From positions 248,001 to 312,000 of the forward strand of contig CAWEPB010000003.1 of assembly GCA_963810815.1 (NCBI GenBank): a stretch of 64,000 nucleotides of DNA. Reading direction: 5' to 3'. Shown here in pieces: positions 10,279-20,427 of the stretch (its first letter is position 1; every line of letters starts with the position of its first letter). The translations under genes were made by a program, and so were the position numbers. A model generated the notes under the pieces. That model was not told the origin of the DNA and ran no database searches. It was given only the letters and a program-made list of their open reading frames with translations. The DNA is from CAVQWT01 sp963810815 (lineage in GTDB: Bacteria; Pseudomonadota; Gammaproteobacteria; Burkholderiales; Casimicrobiaceae).

Positions 10279-11577
10279 TCACTTGAACGTCCGCAGCAGG
10301 CGCTCGGCCTCGCGCTGCGCGTCCTTCATCGCCTGCTCGGGCGTCTTGGCGCCGGTCAGCGCCGCCTGCAGGCCGTCGTTCAGCGCCTTGGTGACGCGCT
10401 GGTTGTCATGCGTGGAAAGTTCCGCCTTGGCATACGGCAGCTGGTCGCGGGCGACCGCGGCGGCCGGGAAGCCGGCGACATACTGCTTCATCGCCGGCGT
10501 TTCCCAGGCGTCGGCACGGACCGCGACGTAGCCGGTGTCGATGCCCCACTGTGCGGCGCGTTGCGGCGTGGTGATCCACTTGATGAACTTGAATGCCGCC
10601 TCGCGCTGCGCCGGAGTCGCCTTCTTGTAGACGTAGAAATTGCCGCCGCCGGTGGGGCTGCCGCGCTGCTTGCCGGCCGGCAGCATCGCGACGCCGAAGT
10701 CGAACTTGGCGTTGGTGCGGACGTTGGTGAGATTGCCGGTCGTCGTCCACACCATCGCCACCTTCTTCTCGAAGAAGTCCTTCGGCGTCGTGCCCCAGTC
10801 GACGATGCCCTCCGGGTGCACCTTGTACTTCTTCACGAGGTCGACCCAGTAGGTGAGCCCCTCGATCACCTCGGGCTTGTCGTAGTAGGTCTGCGTGCCG
10901 GCGGCGTTCATCAGGTTGGTGCCCGCCTGGATCGCCAGCGCCTGGAACAGCCAGTACGGAAAGCCCGACGACGGGATCTGGATGCCCCATTGCGTCACCT
11001 TCCCGGACGCATCGCGCTTGGTGAGCTTCTGCGCGTACTCGACCTGTTCCTTCCAGGTCTGCGGCGGCCGGTTCGGGTCGAGGCCCGCTTCCTTGAACAG
11101 CTCCTTGTTGTAGTAGAGGACGATCGTGGAGCGCTGGAACGGAATGCCCCAGGTCTTGCCGGCGGTCTGGCTGTTCTCCATGAATGCCGGGTAGAAGCTC
11201 TTCAGCCACGCCTGGTCCTCCGGCGTCCTGACGAGCTCGTCGAACGGGACGATCGCGTCTTCGTCGATCAGCGAGAACATGTCGGTGGACAGCAGGATCG
11301 ACGTCACCGGCGGCTCGCCGCTCTTCACGGCGGTCAGCACCTTGGTGATCGAATCCTGATAGGTGCCGGTGTAGATCGGCTTCAGCTTGATCCCGGGGTT
11401 CTCTTTCTCGAACTCGGCGGCGTAGCCGTCGATGAGCTTGGTGATCGGTCCGCCGACGGCGACTGGATAGTAGAACGAGACCTCGACCGGCGCCTGCGCG
11501 CGGACGCCGGGCGCGGCGAGGACGAGTGCGGCGACGGCGAACGCCGCGGCGCGACGGATGATGCGAACGAGTTTCAT
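10279..11577 (-). CDS. ugpB: Extracellular solute-binding protein, UgpB-like
   Basis: A 432-residue periplasmic binding protein. An N-terminal Sec signal peptide (basic MKLVRIIRRAA, hydrophobic core, likely cleavage after VRAQA at about residue 29) precedes a family-1 binding fold beginning VEVSFYYPVAVGGPITKLI. The segments EFEKENPGIKLKPIYTGTYQ and PTGGGNFYVYKKATPAQREA resemble UgpB of the sn-glycerol-3-phosphate importer. Length matches that family (about 430-440). It captures the ligand and delivers it to the UgpA/UgpE channel. The gene is 30 bases downstream of the ATPase gene, and a purine-rich stretch lies just before the start. A related oligosaccharide-binding role cannot be ruled out without a ligand test. 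Confidence 0.88.
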   Translation of the reverse strand: MKLVRIIRRAAAFAVAALVLAAPGVRAQAPVEVSFYYPVAVGGPITKLIDGYAAEFEKENPGIKLKPIYTGTYQDSITKVLTAVKSGEPPVTSILLSTDMFSLIDEDAIVPFDELVRTPEDQAWLKSFYPAFMENSQTAGKTWGIPFQRSTIVLYYNKELFKEAGLDPNRPPQTWKEQVEYAQKLTKRDASGKVTQWGIQIPSSGFPYWLFQALAIQAGTNLMNAAGTQTYYDKPEVIEGLTYWVDLVKKYKVHPEGIVDWGTTPKDFFEKKVAMVWTTTGNLTNVRTNAKFDFGVAMLPAGKQRGSPTGGGNFYVYKKATPAQREAAFKFIKWITTPQRAAQWGIDTGYVAVRADAWETPAMKQYVAGFPAAAVARDQLPYAKAELSTHDNQRVTKALNDGLQAALTGAKTPEQAMKDAQREAERLLRTFK

Positions 11578-11607
11578 GCGATTCCCCCTCCGGAAAAACG
11601 ATCGATG

Positions 11608-12699
<1,092 letters not shown>

Positions 12700-12857
12700 G
12701 GAATTCCCCCGCCGCTGTTGGTTGCCGTACCGGGTTCGCGGATGCGAAGAAACGGCCGCCGCGAAGAGCGGCAGCGCATCATAGCATCGGCCTCGCGGGC
12801 CGGGGACCGCCGGCGGGCGTCCGTCGAACGCCACGGCTCGGCGGCCCGCAGCGCGGG

Positions 12858-13649
12858 TCAGTCGAACAGCGCGCGCAGTGCAGCGCCCGGGTCGGGCGCG
12901 CGCATGAACGCCTCGCCGACGAGGAACGCGTTGACGTCGTGCCGGCGCATCTGCGTGACGTCGCGCTGGGCAAGGATGCCGCTCTCGGTGACGACCAGCC
13001 GTCCCGGCGGCACCCGCGGCTTCAGCGCCAGCGTCGTGTGCAGCGACACCGAAAACGACTTCAGGTTGCGGTTGTTGATGCCGATCAGCGGCGTCCTGAG
13101 CTTCAGCGCCCGCTCGAGCTCGATGCCGTCGTGCACCTCGACCAGCACGTCCATGCCCCAGCGGTCCGCCGCCGCCTCGAGCGCGGCGAGCCGCGCGTCG
13201 TCGAGCGCCGCGACGATCAGCAGGATCGCGTCGGCCCCCAGCGCCCGCGACTCGGCGACCTGGTACTCGTCGATGATGAATTCCTTGCGCAGCACCGGCA
13301 GGCTGCAGGCGGCGCGCGCGGCGACCAGGTACTCGGGCGCGCCCTGGAAGAACGTGCGGTCGGTCAGCACCGACAGGCAGGCCGCACCCGCGCGCTCGTA
13401 GCTCGCGGCGATCGAAGGCGGATCGAAGTCCTCGCGCAGCACGCCCTTGCTCGGACTGGCCTTCTTGATCTCGGCGATCACCGCGGGGCGGCCGTCGGCG
13501 ATCTTCGCGCGCAGCGCCCCGAGGAAGTCGCGCGCCGGTGCCTGCGCCCGGGCCGCGGCCTCGACCTCGGCGAACGGCCGTGCCAGCTCGGCCGCGATCA
13601 CTTCCTCGGATTTCTTCGCCAGTATCTGCTGCAGCACGTCGCCGCTCAT
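12858..13649 (-). CDS. trpC: Indole-3-glycerol phosphate synthase
   Basis: A 263-residue cytoplasmic TIM-barrel enzyme that converts carboxyphenylamino-deoxyribulose phosphate to indole-3-glycerol phosphate in tryptophan synthesis. Family landmarks: EIKKASPSKG at residues 60-69 (catalytic Lys and phosphate-binding region), LTDRTFFQGAPEYL, LRKEFIIDEYQV, INNRNLKSF and TESGI. The length is that of a monofunctional TrpC, so TrpF must be encoded elsewhere. Start ATG at 13649 follows GGGGAGAG, a clear ribosome site. Last gene of the trpE-G-D-C run, 85 bases after trpD. Confidence 0.97.
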   Translation of the reverse strand: MSGDVLQQILAKKSEEVIAAELARPFAEVEAAARAQAPARDFLGALRAKIADGRPAVIAEIKKASPSKGVLREDFDPPSIAASYERAGAACLSVLTDRTFFQGAPEYLVAARAACSLPVLRKEFIIDEYQVAESRALGADAILLIVAALDDARLAALEAAADRWGMDVLVEVHDGIELERALKLRTPLIGINNRNLKSFSVSLHTTLALKPRVPPGRLVVTESGILAQRDVTQMRRHDVNAFLVGEAFMRAPDPGAALRALFD

Positions 13650-13734
13650 TGCGCTCTCCCCGCCCCCGGGACCGCGGCCCCGACGCCGCGGGGCGCGGCC
13701 GCGCCGGGAGACCACGCCGCAGCATACCGGAGCT

Positions 13735-14772
13735 TCATGCCGCCGGCGCCAGCTTGTTGGTCAGGGCGACGAACGTCTCGAGCTTCGCGCGCGCCTTGCC
13801 GCTGGCGATGGCCTCGCGGGCGCGGTCGATGCCGTCCTTGATCGACGCCGCGGCGTTCGCCGCGTACAGCGCCGTGCCGGCGTTGAACACCACGATCTCG
13901 CGCGGCGTGCCGTCGACGTTGTCGAGCGCCTCGCGCACCAGCTCCTTCGACTCGGCGGCGCCGGCGACCTTGAGCCCGCGGTTGGATTTCATCGACAGTC
14001 CGAAGTCCTCGGGATGGATCTCGTACTCGCGGACCTCGCCGTCCTTGAGCTCGCCGACCATCGTTGCGGCGCCCAGCGAGACCTCGTCCATGCCGTCCTT
14101 GCCGTAGACGACCAGCACGTGCTTGCTGCCCAGCCGCTGCAGCACCCGCACCTGGATGCCGACGAGGTCCGGGTGGAACACGCCGAGGAGCTGGTTGGCG
14201 GCCCCGGCGGGGTTGGTCAGCGGGCCGAGAATGTTGAAGATCGTCCGCACGCCCAGCTCCTTGCGCACCGGCGCCGCGTGCTTCATCGCCCCGTGGTGCA
14301 TCGGCGCGAACATGAAGCCGACCCCGGTCTCCTCGATGCAGGTGGCCACCTGCTCCGGCTTCAGCATGATGTTCGCACCCAGCGCCTCGAGCACGTCGGC
14401 GCTGCCGGACTTCGACGAGACGCTGCGGTTGCCGTGCTTGGCGACGCGGGCGCCGGCGGCGGCGGCGACGAACATCGCCGCAGTCGAGATGTTGAAGGTG
14501 TGCGAAGCGTCGCCCCCGGTGCCGACGATGTCGAGCAAATTGTCGGTATCGGGCACCTCGACCTTGGTCGCGAACTCGCGCATCACCTGCGCCGCGGCGG
14601 CGATCTCCCCGACGGTCTCCTTCTTCACGCGCAGGCCGATGACCAGCGCCGCGATCATCACCGGAGACGCTTCGCCGCTCATGATCTGGCGCATTACCGA
14701 CAACATCTCGTCGTGGAATATTTCGCGGTGCTCGACGGTGCGCTGCACCGCTTCCTGCAGGGTGATCGGCAT
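13735..14772 (-). CDS. trpD: Anthranilate phosphoribosyltransferase
   Basis: A 345-residue enzyme transferring the phosphoribosyl group of PRPP to anthranilate, step two of the tryptophan pathway. The PRPP-binding motif DIVGTGGDASHTFNIST (about residues 81-97) and KHGNRSVSSKSGSADVLEALG (about 111-131) are intact, as is the anthranilate-side NILGPLTNP. Length matches the family (about 340). It sits between trpG (135 bases upstream, no gene visible between) and trpC on the same strand. Glutamine amidotransferase activity comes from the separate trpG here, not from a TrpGD fusion as in enterobacteria. Confidence 0.97.
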   Translation of the reverse strand: MPITLQEAVQRTVEHREIFHDEMLSVMRQIMSGEASPVMIAALVIGLRVKKETVGEIAAAAQVMREFATKVEVPDTDNLLDIVGTGGDASHTFNISTAAMFVAAAAGARVAKHGNRSVSSKSGSADVLEALGANIMLKPEQVATCIEETGVGFMFAPMHHGAMKHAAPVRKELGVRTIFNILGPLTNPAGAANQLLGVFHPDLVGIQVRVLQRLGSKHVLVVYGKDGMDEVSLGAATMVGELKDGEVREYEIHPEDFGLSMKSNRGLKVAGAAESKELVREALDNVDGTPREIVVFNAGTALYAANAAASIKDGIDRAREAIASGKARAKLETFVALTNKLAPAA

Positions 14773-14907
14773 GGTGAAGGTCCTTGGCTTGCGGAACTGG
14801 GAAGGGTGGACGGTGGAAGTAAGCGTGGAAAGGGGACGTCTGGCAGCGCGGCGGGGTAGGGAGCGCTGCGCAGCCGGCGGGAACGGGCCGCGCGGCGCCT
14901 GCCCGCT

Positions 14908-15471
14908 TCACCCCTTCAGAAAGTTGGCGAGCAGCGCGTGACCGTGCTCGGTGAGGATCGCCTCGGGGTGGAACTGCACGCCCTCGACGGCGAACTCGCG
15001 GTGGCGCACGCCCATGATCTCGCCGTCGTCGGCGGTGGCGCTGATCTCGAGGCAGGCGGGACAGGTCGAGCGCTCGATCGCCAGCGAATGGTAGCGCGTG
15101 ACGGTGAACGGCGAGGGCAGGCCGGCGAACACGCCGCGGCCGTCGTGCGTGACCGGCGACAGCTTGCCGTGCATCACCCGCTGCGCGCGGACGATCCGGC
15201 CGCCGAACGCCTGTCCGATCGCCTGGTGGCCGAGGCAGACGCCCAGGATCGGGATCTTCCCGGCGAAGCGCCGGATCGCCGGCACCGAGATGCCCGCCTC
15301 GGTGGGGGTGCACGGCCCCGGCGAGATGACGATCTTCTCCGGCGCCCACGCCGCGATCTGGTCGAGCGTGATGGCGTCGTTGCGATGGACGTGGACGTCG
15401 GCACCGAGCTCGCCGAGGTACTGCGCGAGGTTGAAGGTGAAGCTGTCGTAGTTGTCGATGAGGAGCAGCAC
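14908..15471 (-). CDS. trpG: Anthranilate synthase component II (glutamine amidotransferase)
   Basis: A 187-residue class I glutamine amidotransferase that supplies ammonia to TrpE for anthranilate formation. The catalytic triad is visible: Cys79 in GVCLGHQ, and His168 and Glu170 in VQFHPEAIL. The oxyanion region PGPCTPTEAG (51-60) is also present. Family members may also serve as PabA for folate synthesis; whether this one is shared cannot be seen. It starts three bases after the trpE stop, so coupled translation with trpE is likely, consistent with the 1:1 complex. Confidence 0.97.
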   Translation of the reverse strand: MLLLIDNYDSFTFNLAQYLGELGADVHVHRNDAITLDQIAAWAPEKIVISPGPCTPTEAGISVPAIRRFAGKIPILGVCLGHQAIGQAFGGRIVRAQRVMHGKLSPVTHDGRGVFAGLPSPFTVTRYHSLAIERSTCPACLEISATADDGEIMGVRHREFAVEGVQFHPEAILTEHGHALLANFLKG

Positions 15472-15474
15472 GCG

Positions 15475-16953
<1,479 letters not shown>

Positions 16954-17042
16954 GGTGCCTCGGAACTGCGTTCAAGGGCTGGGCAACGGTACGGCTCGGG
17001 GGGCGTCGTCGATGCAGGCGCGGACGCCGCGCGCACGGGGTG
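16954..17042 (-). promoter_or_regulatory. trpE leader segment with mutually exclusive hairpins (candidate attenuator)
   Basis: Between the leader peptide stop and trpE, three pairing segments compete in the transcript. CGCCGC in the last leader codons can pair with GCGGCG just downstream. The same GCGGCGTC can pair with GACGCC about 15 bases on. A tight GCGCGG-CGT-CCGCGC hairpin overlaps both. This layout is what ribosome-position control needs. No U-run follows any stem, so a classical intrinsic terminator is not evident; control could act on Rho or on trpE translation. Folding energies were not computed. Confidence 0.5.
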
Positions 17043-17126
17043 CTAGCGGCGCCAGCGGCGCCAGTCCGTGCGATGCCACCACGCCGGGGCGGCGTGGCCG
17101 TTGCGAAGGAACGAGTCGAAGCTCAT
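17043..17126 (-). CDS. trpL: trp operon leader peptide (27 aa, four Trp)
   Basis: A 27-codon frame, ATG at 17126 and TAG at 17043-17045, encodes a peptide whose C-terminal half reads AWWHRTDWRRWRR: Trp at positions 16, 17, 22 and 25. Four of 27 residues being Trp right before trpE is the hallmark of a transcription or translation attenuation leader. Its ATG overlaps the stop of gph (ATGA) and no strong ribosome site precedes it, so it is probably translated by ribosomes finishing gph. Ribosome stalling at Trp codons when charged tRNA-Trp is scarce would alter folding of the segment before trpE. The coding call is an inference from composition and position. Confidence 0.82.
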   Translation of the reverse strand: MSFDSFLRNGHAAPAWWHRTDWRRWRR

Positions 17127-17911
17127 CGGTCGGGGGGAACGGGCTGCAGACGATCGGCGACCGCCAGCAGCGAATCGACTATACCATCGGCGTCGAGATT
17201 TTGCACCGGCGTCCCCTCGTTGTACCCGTAGGGGACGATCAGCACCGGGCAGCCCGCCGCGCGCGCCGCCTGGGCGTCGTTGCCCGAGTCGCCGACCATC
17301 AGCAACTTCGCCGGCTCGACCCCGAGCTCGCGCGCCGCGTGCAGCAGCGCCCCGGGATGCGGCTTCTTCACCGGCAGGTCGTCGCCGCCGATGACGACCC
17401 GGAAATACGTCTCGATGCCCGCCTGCGCCAGGTGCGGCCGGACGAACCGCGACGCCTTGTTGGTGATCACGGCTAGTGGCAGCCCCATCGCCGCCATCCG
17501 GTCGAGGCCTTCGACGACGCCTGGAAAGACGGCGGTTTCGCGCCCGAGCGTCGCCGCGTAGTGCGCCTGGTAGCGGGGCAGCACCGCGGCCACTTCCGCC
17601 TCGGCGACGGCCGCCGGCGCGACCCCGCGCGCGATCGCCAGCGCACGGCCGACCAGGTTGGCGATGCCCTTGCCGACCAGGTCGCGGATGGTCGCCTCGG
17701 GCAGCGGCGCGAGGCCGAGATCGGCGAGCAGCAGGTTCACCGCCGCCGCGAGATCGCGGATGGTGTCGAGCAGCGTGCCGTCGAGGTCGAACGCGACGGC
17801 GCCGACGGCGAAGCGGCGCGCCGCGGCGGGTTGGGCACCCGGGTCGGCGCGCGATTCGCCGGCGGCGACGGGCGGTGACACTCCGAGCGCCGGCGCTGGC
17901 CCCCCGCTCAT
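17123..17911 (-). CDS. gph: Phosphoglycolate phosphatase (HAD family)
   Basis: A 262-residue HAD hydrolase. Motif I is FDLDGTLLDT (the nucleophile Asp and the acid/base Asp), motif II VITNKASR, motif III Lys in DLPVKKPHPG, motif IV MVGDSGNDAQAA. It likely dephosphorylates 2-phosphoglycolate, a by-product of DNA repair or Rubisco oxygenation; gph next to rpe and trpE is usual in Betaproteobacteria. About 35 residues before the HAD core are Ala/Pro-rich and poorly conserved, so the true start could be further in. I kept the ATG at 17911 because it overlaps the rpe stop as ATGA. Confidence 0.9.
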   Translation of the reverse strand: MSGGPAPALGVSPPVAAGESRADPGAQPAAARRFAVGAVAFDLDGTLLDTIRDLAAAVNLLLADLGLAPLPEATIRDLVGKGIANLVGRALAIARGVAPAAVAEAEVAAVLPRYQAHYAATLGRETAVFPGVVEGLDRMAAMGLPLAVITNKASRFVRPHLAQAGIETYFRVVIGGDDLPVKKPHPGALLHAARELGVEPAKLLMVGDSGNDAQAARAAGCPVLIVPYGYNEGTPVQNLDADGIVDSLLAVADRLQPVPPDR

Positions 17912-18585
17912 GCCCGCGCCAGTTCCGCGCGCATCTTCGCGATCGTCGCCGGGTAATCCGGCGTGCCGAAGATCGCGCTGCCGGCCACGAAGGTGTCGGC
18001 GCCGGCCCGGCCGATGTCGGCGATGTTGTCGATCTTCACCCCGCCGTCGACTTCCAGCAGCACGGTGCGGCCACCGCGCTCGCGCGCGGCGTCGATCCGC
18101 GCGCGCGCGGCCTTGAGCTTGGCAAGCGCCTGCGGAATGAACGACTGGCCGCCGAAACCCGGGTTCACCGACATGATCAGCACCAGGTCGAGCTTGTCGA
18201 GCGTGTGGTCGAGCCAGTGCAGCGGGGTCGCCGGATTGAACACCAGGCCCGCCTTGCAGCCGCAATCGTGGATGAGCCCGATCGTGCGGTCGACGTGCTC
18301 GGATGCCTCGGGGTGGAAGCTGATGATCGACGCGCCGGCCTTGGCGAAGTCCGGGATGATGCGGTCGACCGGCTTCACCATCAGGTGCACGTCGATGGGC
18401 ACCGTGGCGTGCGGCTTCAGCGCCTCGCAGACCAGCGGCCCGATCGTCAGGTTGGGAACGTAATGGTTGTCCATCACGTCGAAGTGGATGAAGTCGGCGC
18501 CGGCGGCGATGACCGCGCGCACTTCCTCGCCCAGGCGGGCGAAGTCGGCCGACAGGATGGATGGTGCAATGCGATAGTCGGGCAT
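17908..18585 (-). CDS. rpe: Ribulose-phosphate 3-epimerase
   Basis: A 225-residue TIM-barrel enzyme interconverting ribulose-5-phosphate and xylulose-5-phosphate. Signature segments: SILSADFARLGEEV near the N-terminus, HFDVMDNHYVPNLTIGP with metal-binding His and Asp, DVHLMVKPVD, MSVNPGFGGQSFIP, and EVDGGVKIDNI with the second catalytic Asp. Length is standard. It heads the rpe-gph-trp run, starts 22 bases from the divergent apaG, and overlaps gph by four bases. Confidence 0.97.
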   Translation of the reverse strand: MPDYRIAPSILSADFARLGEEVRAVIAAGADFIHFDVMDNHYVPNLTIGPLVCEALKPHATVPIDVHLMVKPVDRIIPDFAKAGASIISFHPEASEHVDRTIGLIHDCGCKAGLVFNPATPLHWLDHTLDKLDLVLIMSVNPGFGGQSFIPQALAKLKAARARIDAARERGGRTVLLEVDGGVKIDNIADIGRAGADTFVAGSAIFGTPDYPATIAKMRAELARA

Positions 18586-18590
18586 CGTTC

Positions 18591-18596
18591 TATAAT
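18591..18596 (+). promoter_or_regulatory. Perfect -10 element (TATAAT) between rpe and apaG
   Basis: A perfect TATAAT lies on the plus strand in the 22-base gap between divergent rpe and apaG. Transcription would start about 18603, leaving only a few bases before the ATG at 18608, or a short leader before the second in-frame ATG at 18626. No good -35 hexamer is seen at the expected spacing, so this is suggestive only. Confidence 0.4.
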
Positions 18597-18607
18597 CCGT
18601 TCACGAC

Positions 18608-19009
18608 ATGAATGCGGCGACGACCATGACCGGAACGAAAAAATACGACATCACGGTGGTTCCGCGCTCGTTCTACCTCGAGGACCGCTCCGACCCGTCG
18701 GGCGGCCAGTTCGTCTTTGCGTACACGATCACCATCACCAATACCGGGACGGTCGCCGCCAGGCTCGTGAGCCGACACTGGATCATCACCGATGCCGAGC
18801 ATCGCGTACAGGAGGTCCGGGGTGAAGGCGTGATCGGGCAGCAGCCGGTGCTCGCCCCCGGCGAGAGCTTCGAGTACACCAGCGGCGCCACGCTGCCGAC
18901 CGCGGTCGGCACGATGCACGGCAGCTACCGGATGGCGGCCGCGGACGGCGAGGCGTTCGACGCGCCGATCCCGTCGTTCACGCTGTCGGTGCCGCGCATC
19001 CTGCATTGA
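18608..19009 (+). CDS. apaG: ApaG family protein (Co2+/Mg2+ efflux-associated)
   Basis: A 133-residue protein of the ApaG family, a fibronectin-III-like beta-sandwich. Conserved stretches are ITVVPRSFYLEDRSDP, FAYTITITNTG, RHWIITDAEHRVQEVRGEGVIGQQPVLAPGE and MHGSYRM. The family is linked to metal tolerance and diadenosine tetraphosphate metabolism genetically, but its biochemical role is unsettled. The first six residues (MNAATT) precede a second ATG at 18626 that gives MTGTKKYDITVV, closer to the usual ApaG start, so the true start may be 18626. Divergent from rpe. Confidence 0.93.
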   Translation: MNAATTMTGTKKYDITVVPRSFYLEDRSDPSGGQFVFAYTITITNTGTVAARLVSRHWIITDAEHRVQEVRGEGVIGQQPVLAPGESFEYTSGATLPTAVGTMHGSYRMAAADGEAFDAPIPSFTLSVPRILH

Positions 19010-19040
19010 CCGGGTTTTCGTCGACGGGGACATCGGCCGC

Positions 19041-19175
19041 TCACTCCCGGCCGCCGGGCGCATCCGGCGGCGGGCCCGGACGCTTCGGGCGGGGCCGCTT
19101 CGATCCCATGGTCCACCAGACGATCGCCACGAAGAGCGTCAGCGCCACCGCCGCTTCCAGCAGAATCCAGCCCAT
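19041..19175 (-). CDS. Small single-span membrane protein (44 aa)
   Basis: A 44-codon frame with the N-terminus MGWILLEAAVALTLFVAIVW forming one membrane helix, followed by a short basic, Pro-rich tail (KRPRPKRPGPP). Its ATG at 19175 is separated from the GTG of mltA on the other strand by a single base. Small proteins of this type are found near apaG/mltA in Betaproteobacteria, as far as I recall. Function is unknown; an inner-membrane peptide is all that can be said. An upstream extension of the frame looks like antisense of the mltA signal peptide and was not used. Confidence 0.6.
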   Translation of the reverse strand: MGWILLEAAVALTLFVAIVWWTMGSKRPRPKRPGPPPDAPGGRE

Positions 19176-19176
19176 C

Positions 19177-20397
19177 GTGCGTTTCCTGTTTCCCGTGCTT
19201 GCCGCCGTAACGCTGACGCTCGCCGGCTGCGTCACGCCACCGCAGGTGACGCCCCCCGGCCCGACGCCGCCCATCGTCGCTCCCGCGCTCCCGCCGACGC
19301 TGCCCGCGCGCTACGAGCCGGTTGCCTGGTCCGCGCTGCCCGGCTGGGGCGCCGACCGGCCCGCCGAGGCCTGGCCCGCGTTCCGTGCCGGCTGCGTGCC
19401 GCTGGCGGACAACGTTTCGAGCAGCCCTGTATGGCGAACACCCTGCTCCGCCGCAGCGGCCATCGACGGCCGCGACGTCGCCGCGATCCGCGCCTTCTTC
19501 GAGAGCCAGTTTACCCCATACCGCGTGCTCGCCGCCGACGGCACCGACACCGGAACGATCACCGGCTACTACGAGCCGAAGCTCGTCGGCAGCCGCACGA
19601 AGACCGGGCGATTCGCCGTTCCGCTGTACGCCGCCCCCGACGACCTGCTGACGATCGACCTCGTGGCGCTGCACCCCGACCTCAAGGACCGGCGGCTGCG
19701 CGGCCGCCTCGACGGCAAGCGCGTCGTCCCGTACTGGTCGCGCGCCGACATCGAACGCGGCGCGGCGCCGGTCGCCGACAAGGTGCTGGTCTGGGTGGCC
19801 GACCCGGTCGAGGCGTTCTTCCTGCAGATCCAGGGTTCCGGGCGCGTCGAGTTGACCGACGGCAGCGTGATGCGCGTGGGCTACGCCGACCAGAACGGCC
19901 ATCCGTTCCGCTCCATCGGACGCGTGCTGATCGACCGCGGCGAACTCACGCTCGCGCAGGCGTCGATGCAGGGAATCAAGGCGTGGGGCCAGCGCAATCC
20001 GGACAAGCTGCCCGCGCTGCTGGACGAGAACCCGAGCTACGTGTTCTTCCGCGAGGTGCCGGCCCCGGCGCCGGGTACGCTCGAGGCGGAGATCGACGGC
20101 CCGATCGGAACGCTCGGCGTGCCGTTGCTGCGCGAGCGGACGATGGCGGTCGACCCCCGCAGCATTCCCCTGGGCGCGCCGGTGTACCTGTCGACGACCC
20201 ACCCGCTGTCGAGCCAGCCGCTCGAGCGCCTCGTCCTCGCGCAGGACACCGGCGGCGCCATCCGCGGCGCGGTGCGCGGCGACTTCTTCTGGGGCTTCGG
20301 CGACGAGGCCGGGCGACAGGCCGGCCGGATGAAGCAGGATGGCCGCTTTTTCCTGCTGTGGCCGAAGGGCGCGCCGCTGCCGGGTTCGCCGGACTGA
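19177..20397 (+). CDS. mltA: Membrane-bound lytic murein transglycosylase A
   Basis: A 406-residue lipoprotein that cleaves peptidoglycan glycan strands to 1,6-anhydromuropeptides. GTG at 19177 gives VRFLFPVLAAVTLTLAGC, a lipoprotein signal with lipobox LAGC. The MltA core follows: FFESQFTPY, GTITGYYEPKLVGSRTKTGRF, FFLQIQGSGRVELTDG, then the 3D domain with MAVDPRSIPLGAPVYL and LVLAQDTGGAIRGAVRGDFFWG, including the catalytic Asp of the AQDTGGAI motif. The GTG start is chosen because it places the signal at the extreme N-terminus; an ATG at 19108 would add 23 residues before it. Lies convergent to lipA. Confidence 0.93.
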   Translation: MRFLFPVLAAVTLTLAGCVTPPQVTPPGPTPPIVAPALPPTLPARYEPVAWSALPGWGADRPAEAWPAFRAGCVPLADNVSSSPVWRTPCSAAAAIDGRDVAAIRAFFESQFTPYRVLAADGTDTGTITGYYEPKLVGSRTKTGRFAVPLYAAPDDLLTIDLVALHPDLKDRRLRGRLDGKRVVPYWSRADIERGAAPVADKVLVWVADPVEAFFLQIQGSGRVELTDGSVMRVGYADQNGHPFRSIGRVLIDRGELTLAQASMQGIKAWGQRNPDKLPALLDENPSYVFFREVPAPAPGTLEAEIDGPIGTLGVPLLRERTMAVDPRSIPLGAPVYLSTTHPLSSQPLERLVLAQDTGGAIRGAVRGDFFWGFGDEAGRQAGRMKQDGRFFLLWPKGAPLPGSPD

Positions 20398-20427
20398 GAC
20401 GGCGATCGGGCGCGCCGCCGCGTCAGG

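Noticed and set aside
17030..17062. GGCGCCGCTGGCGCCGC direct repeat as a mobile or CRISPR-like repeat
   Set aside because: It is explained by the Trp-Arg-Arg codons of the leader peptide (TGG CGC CGC repeated).
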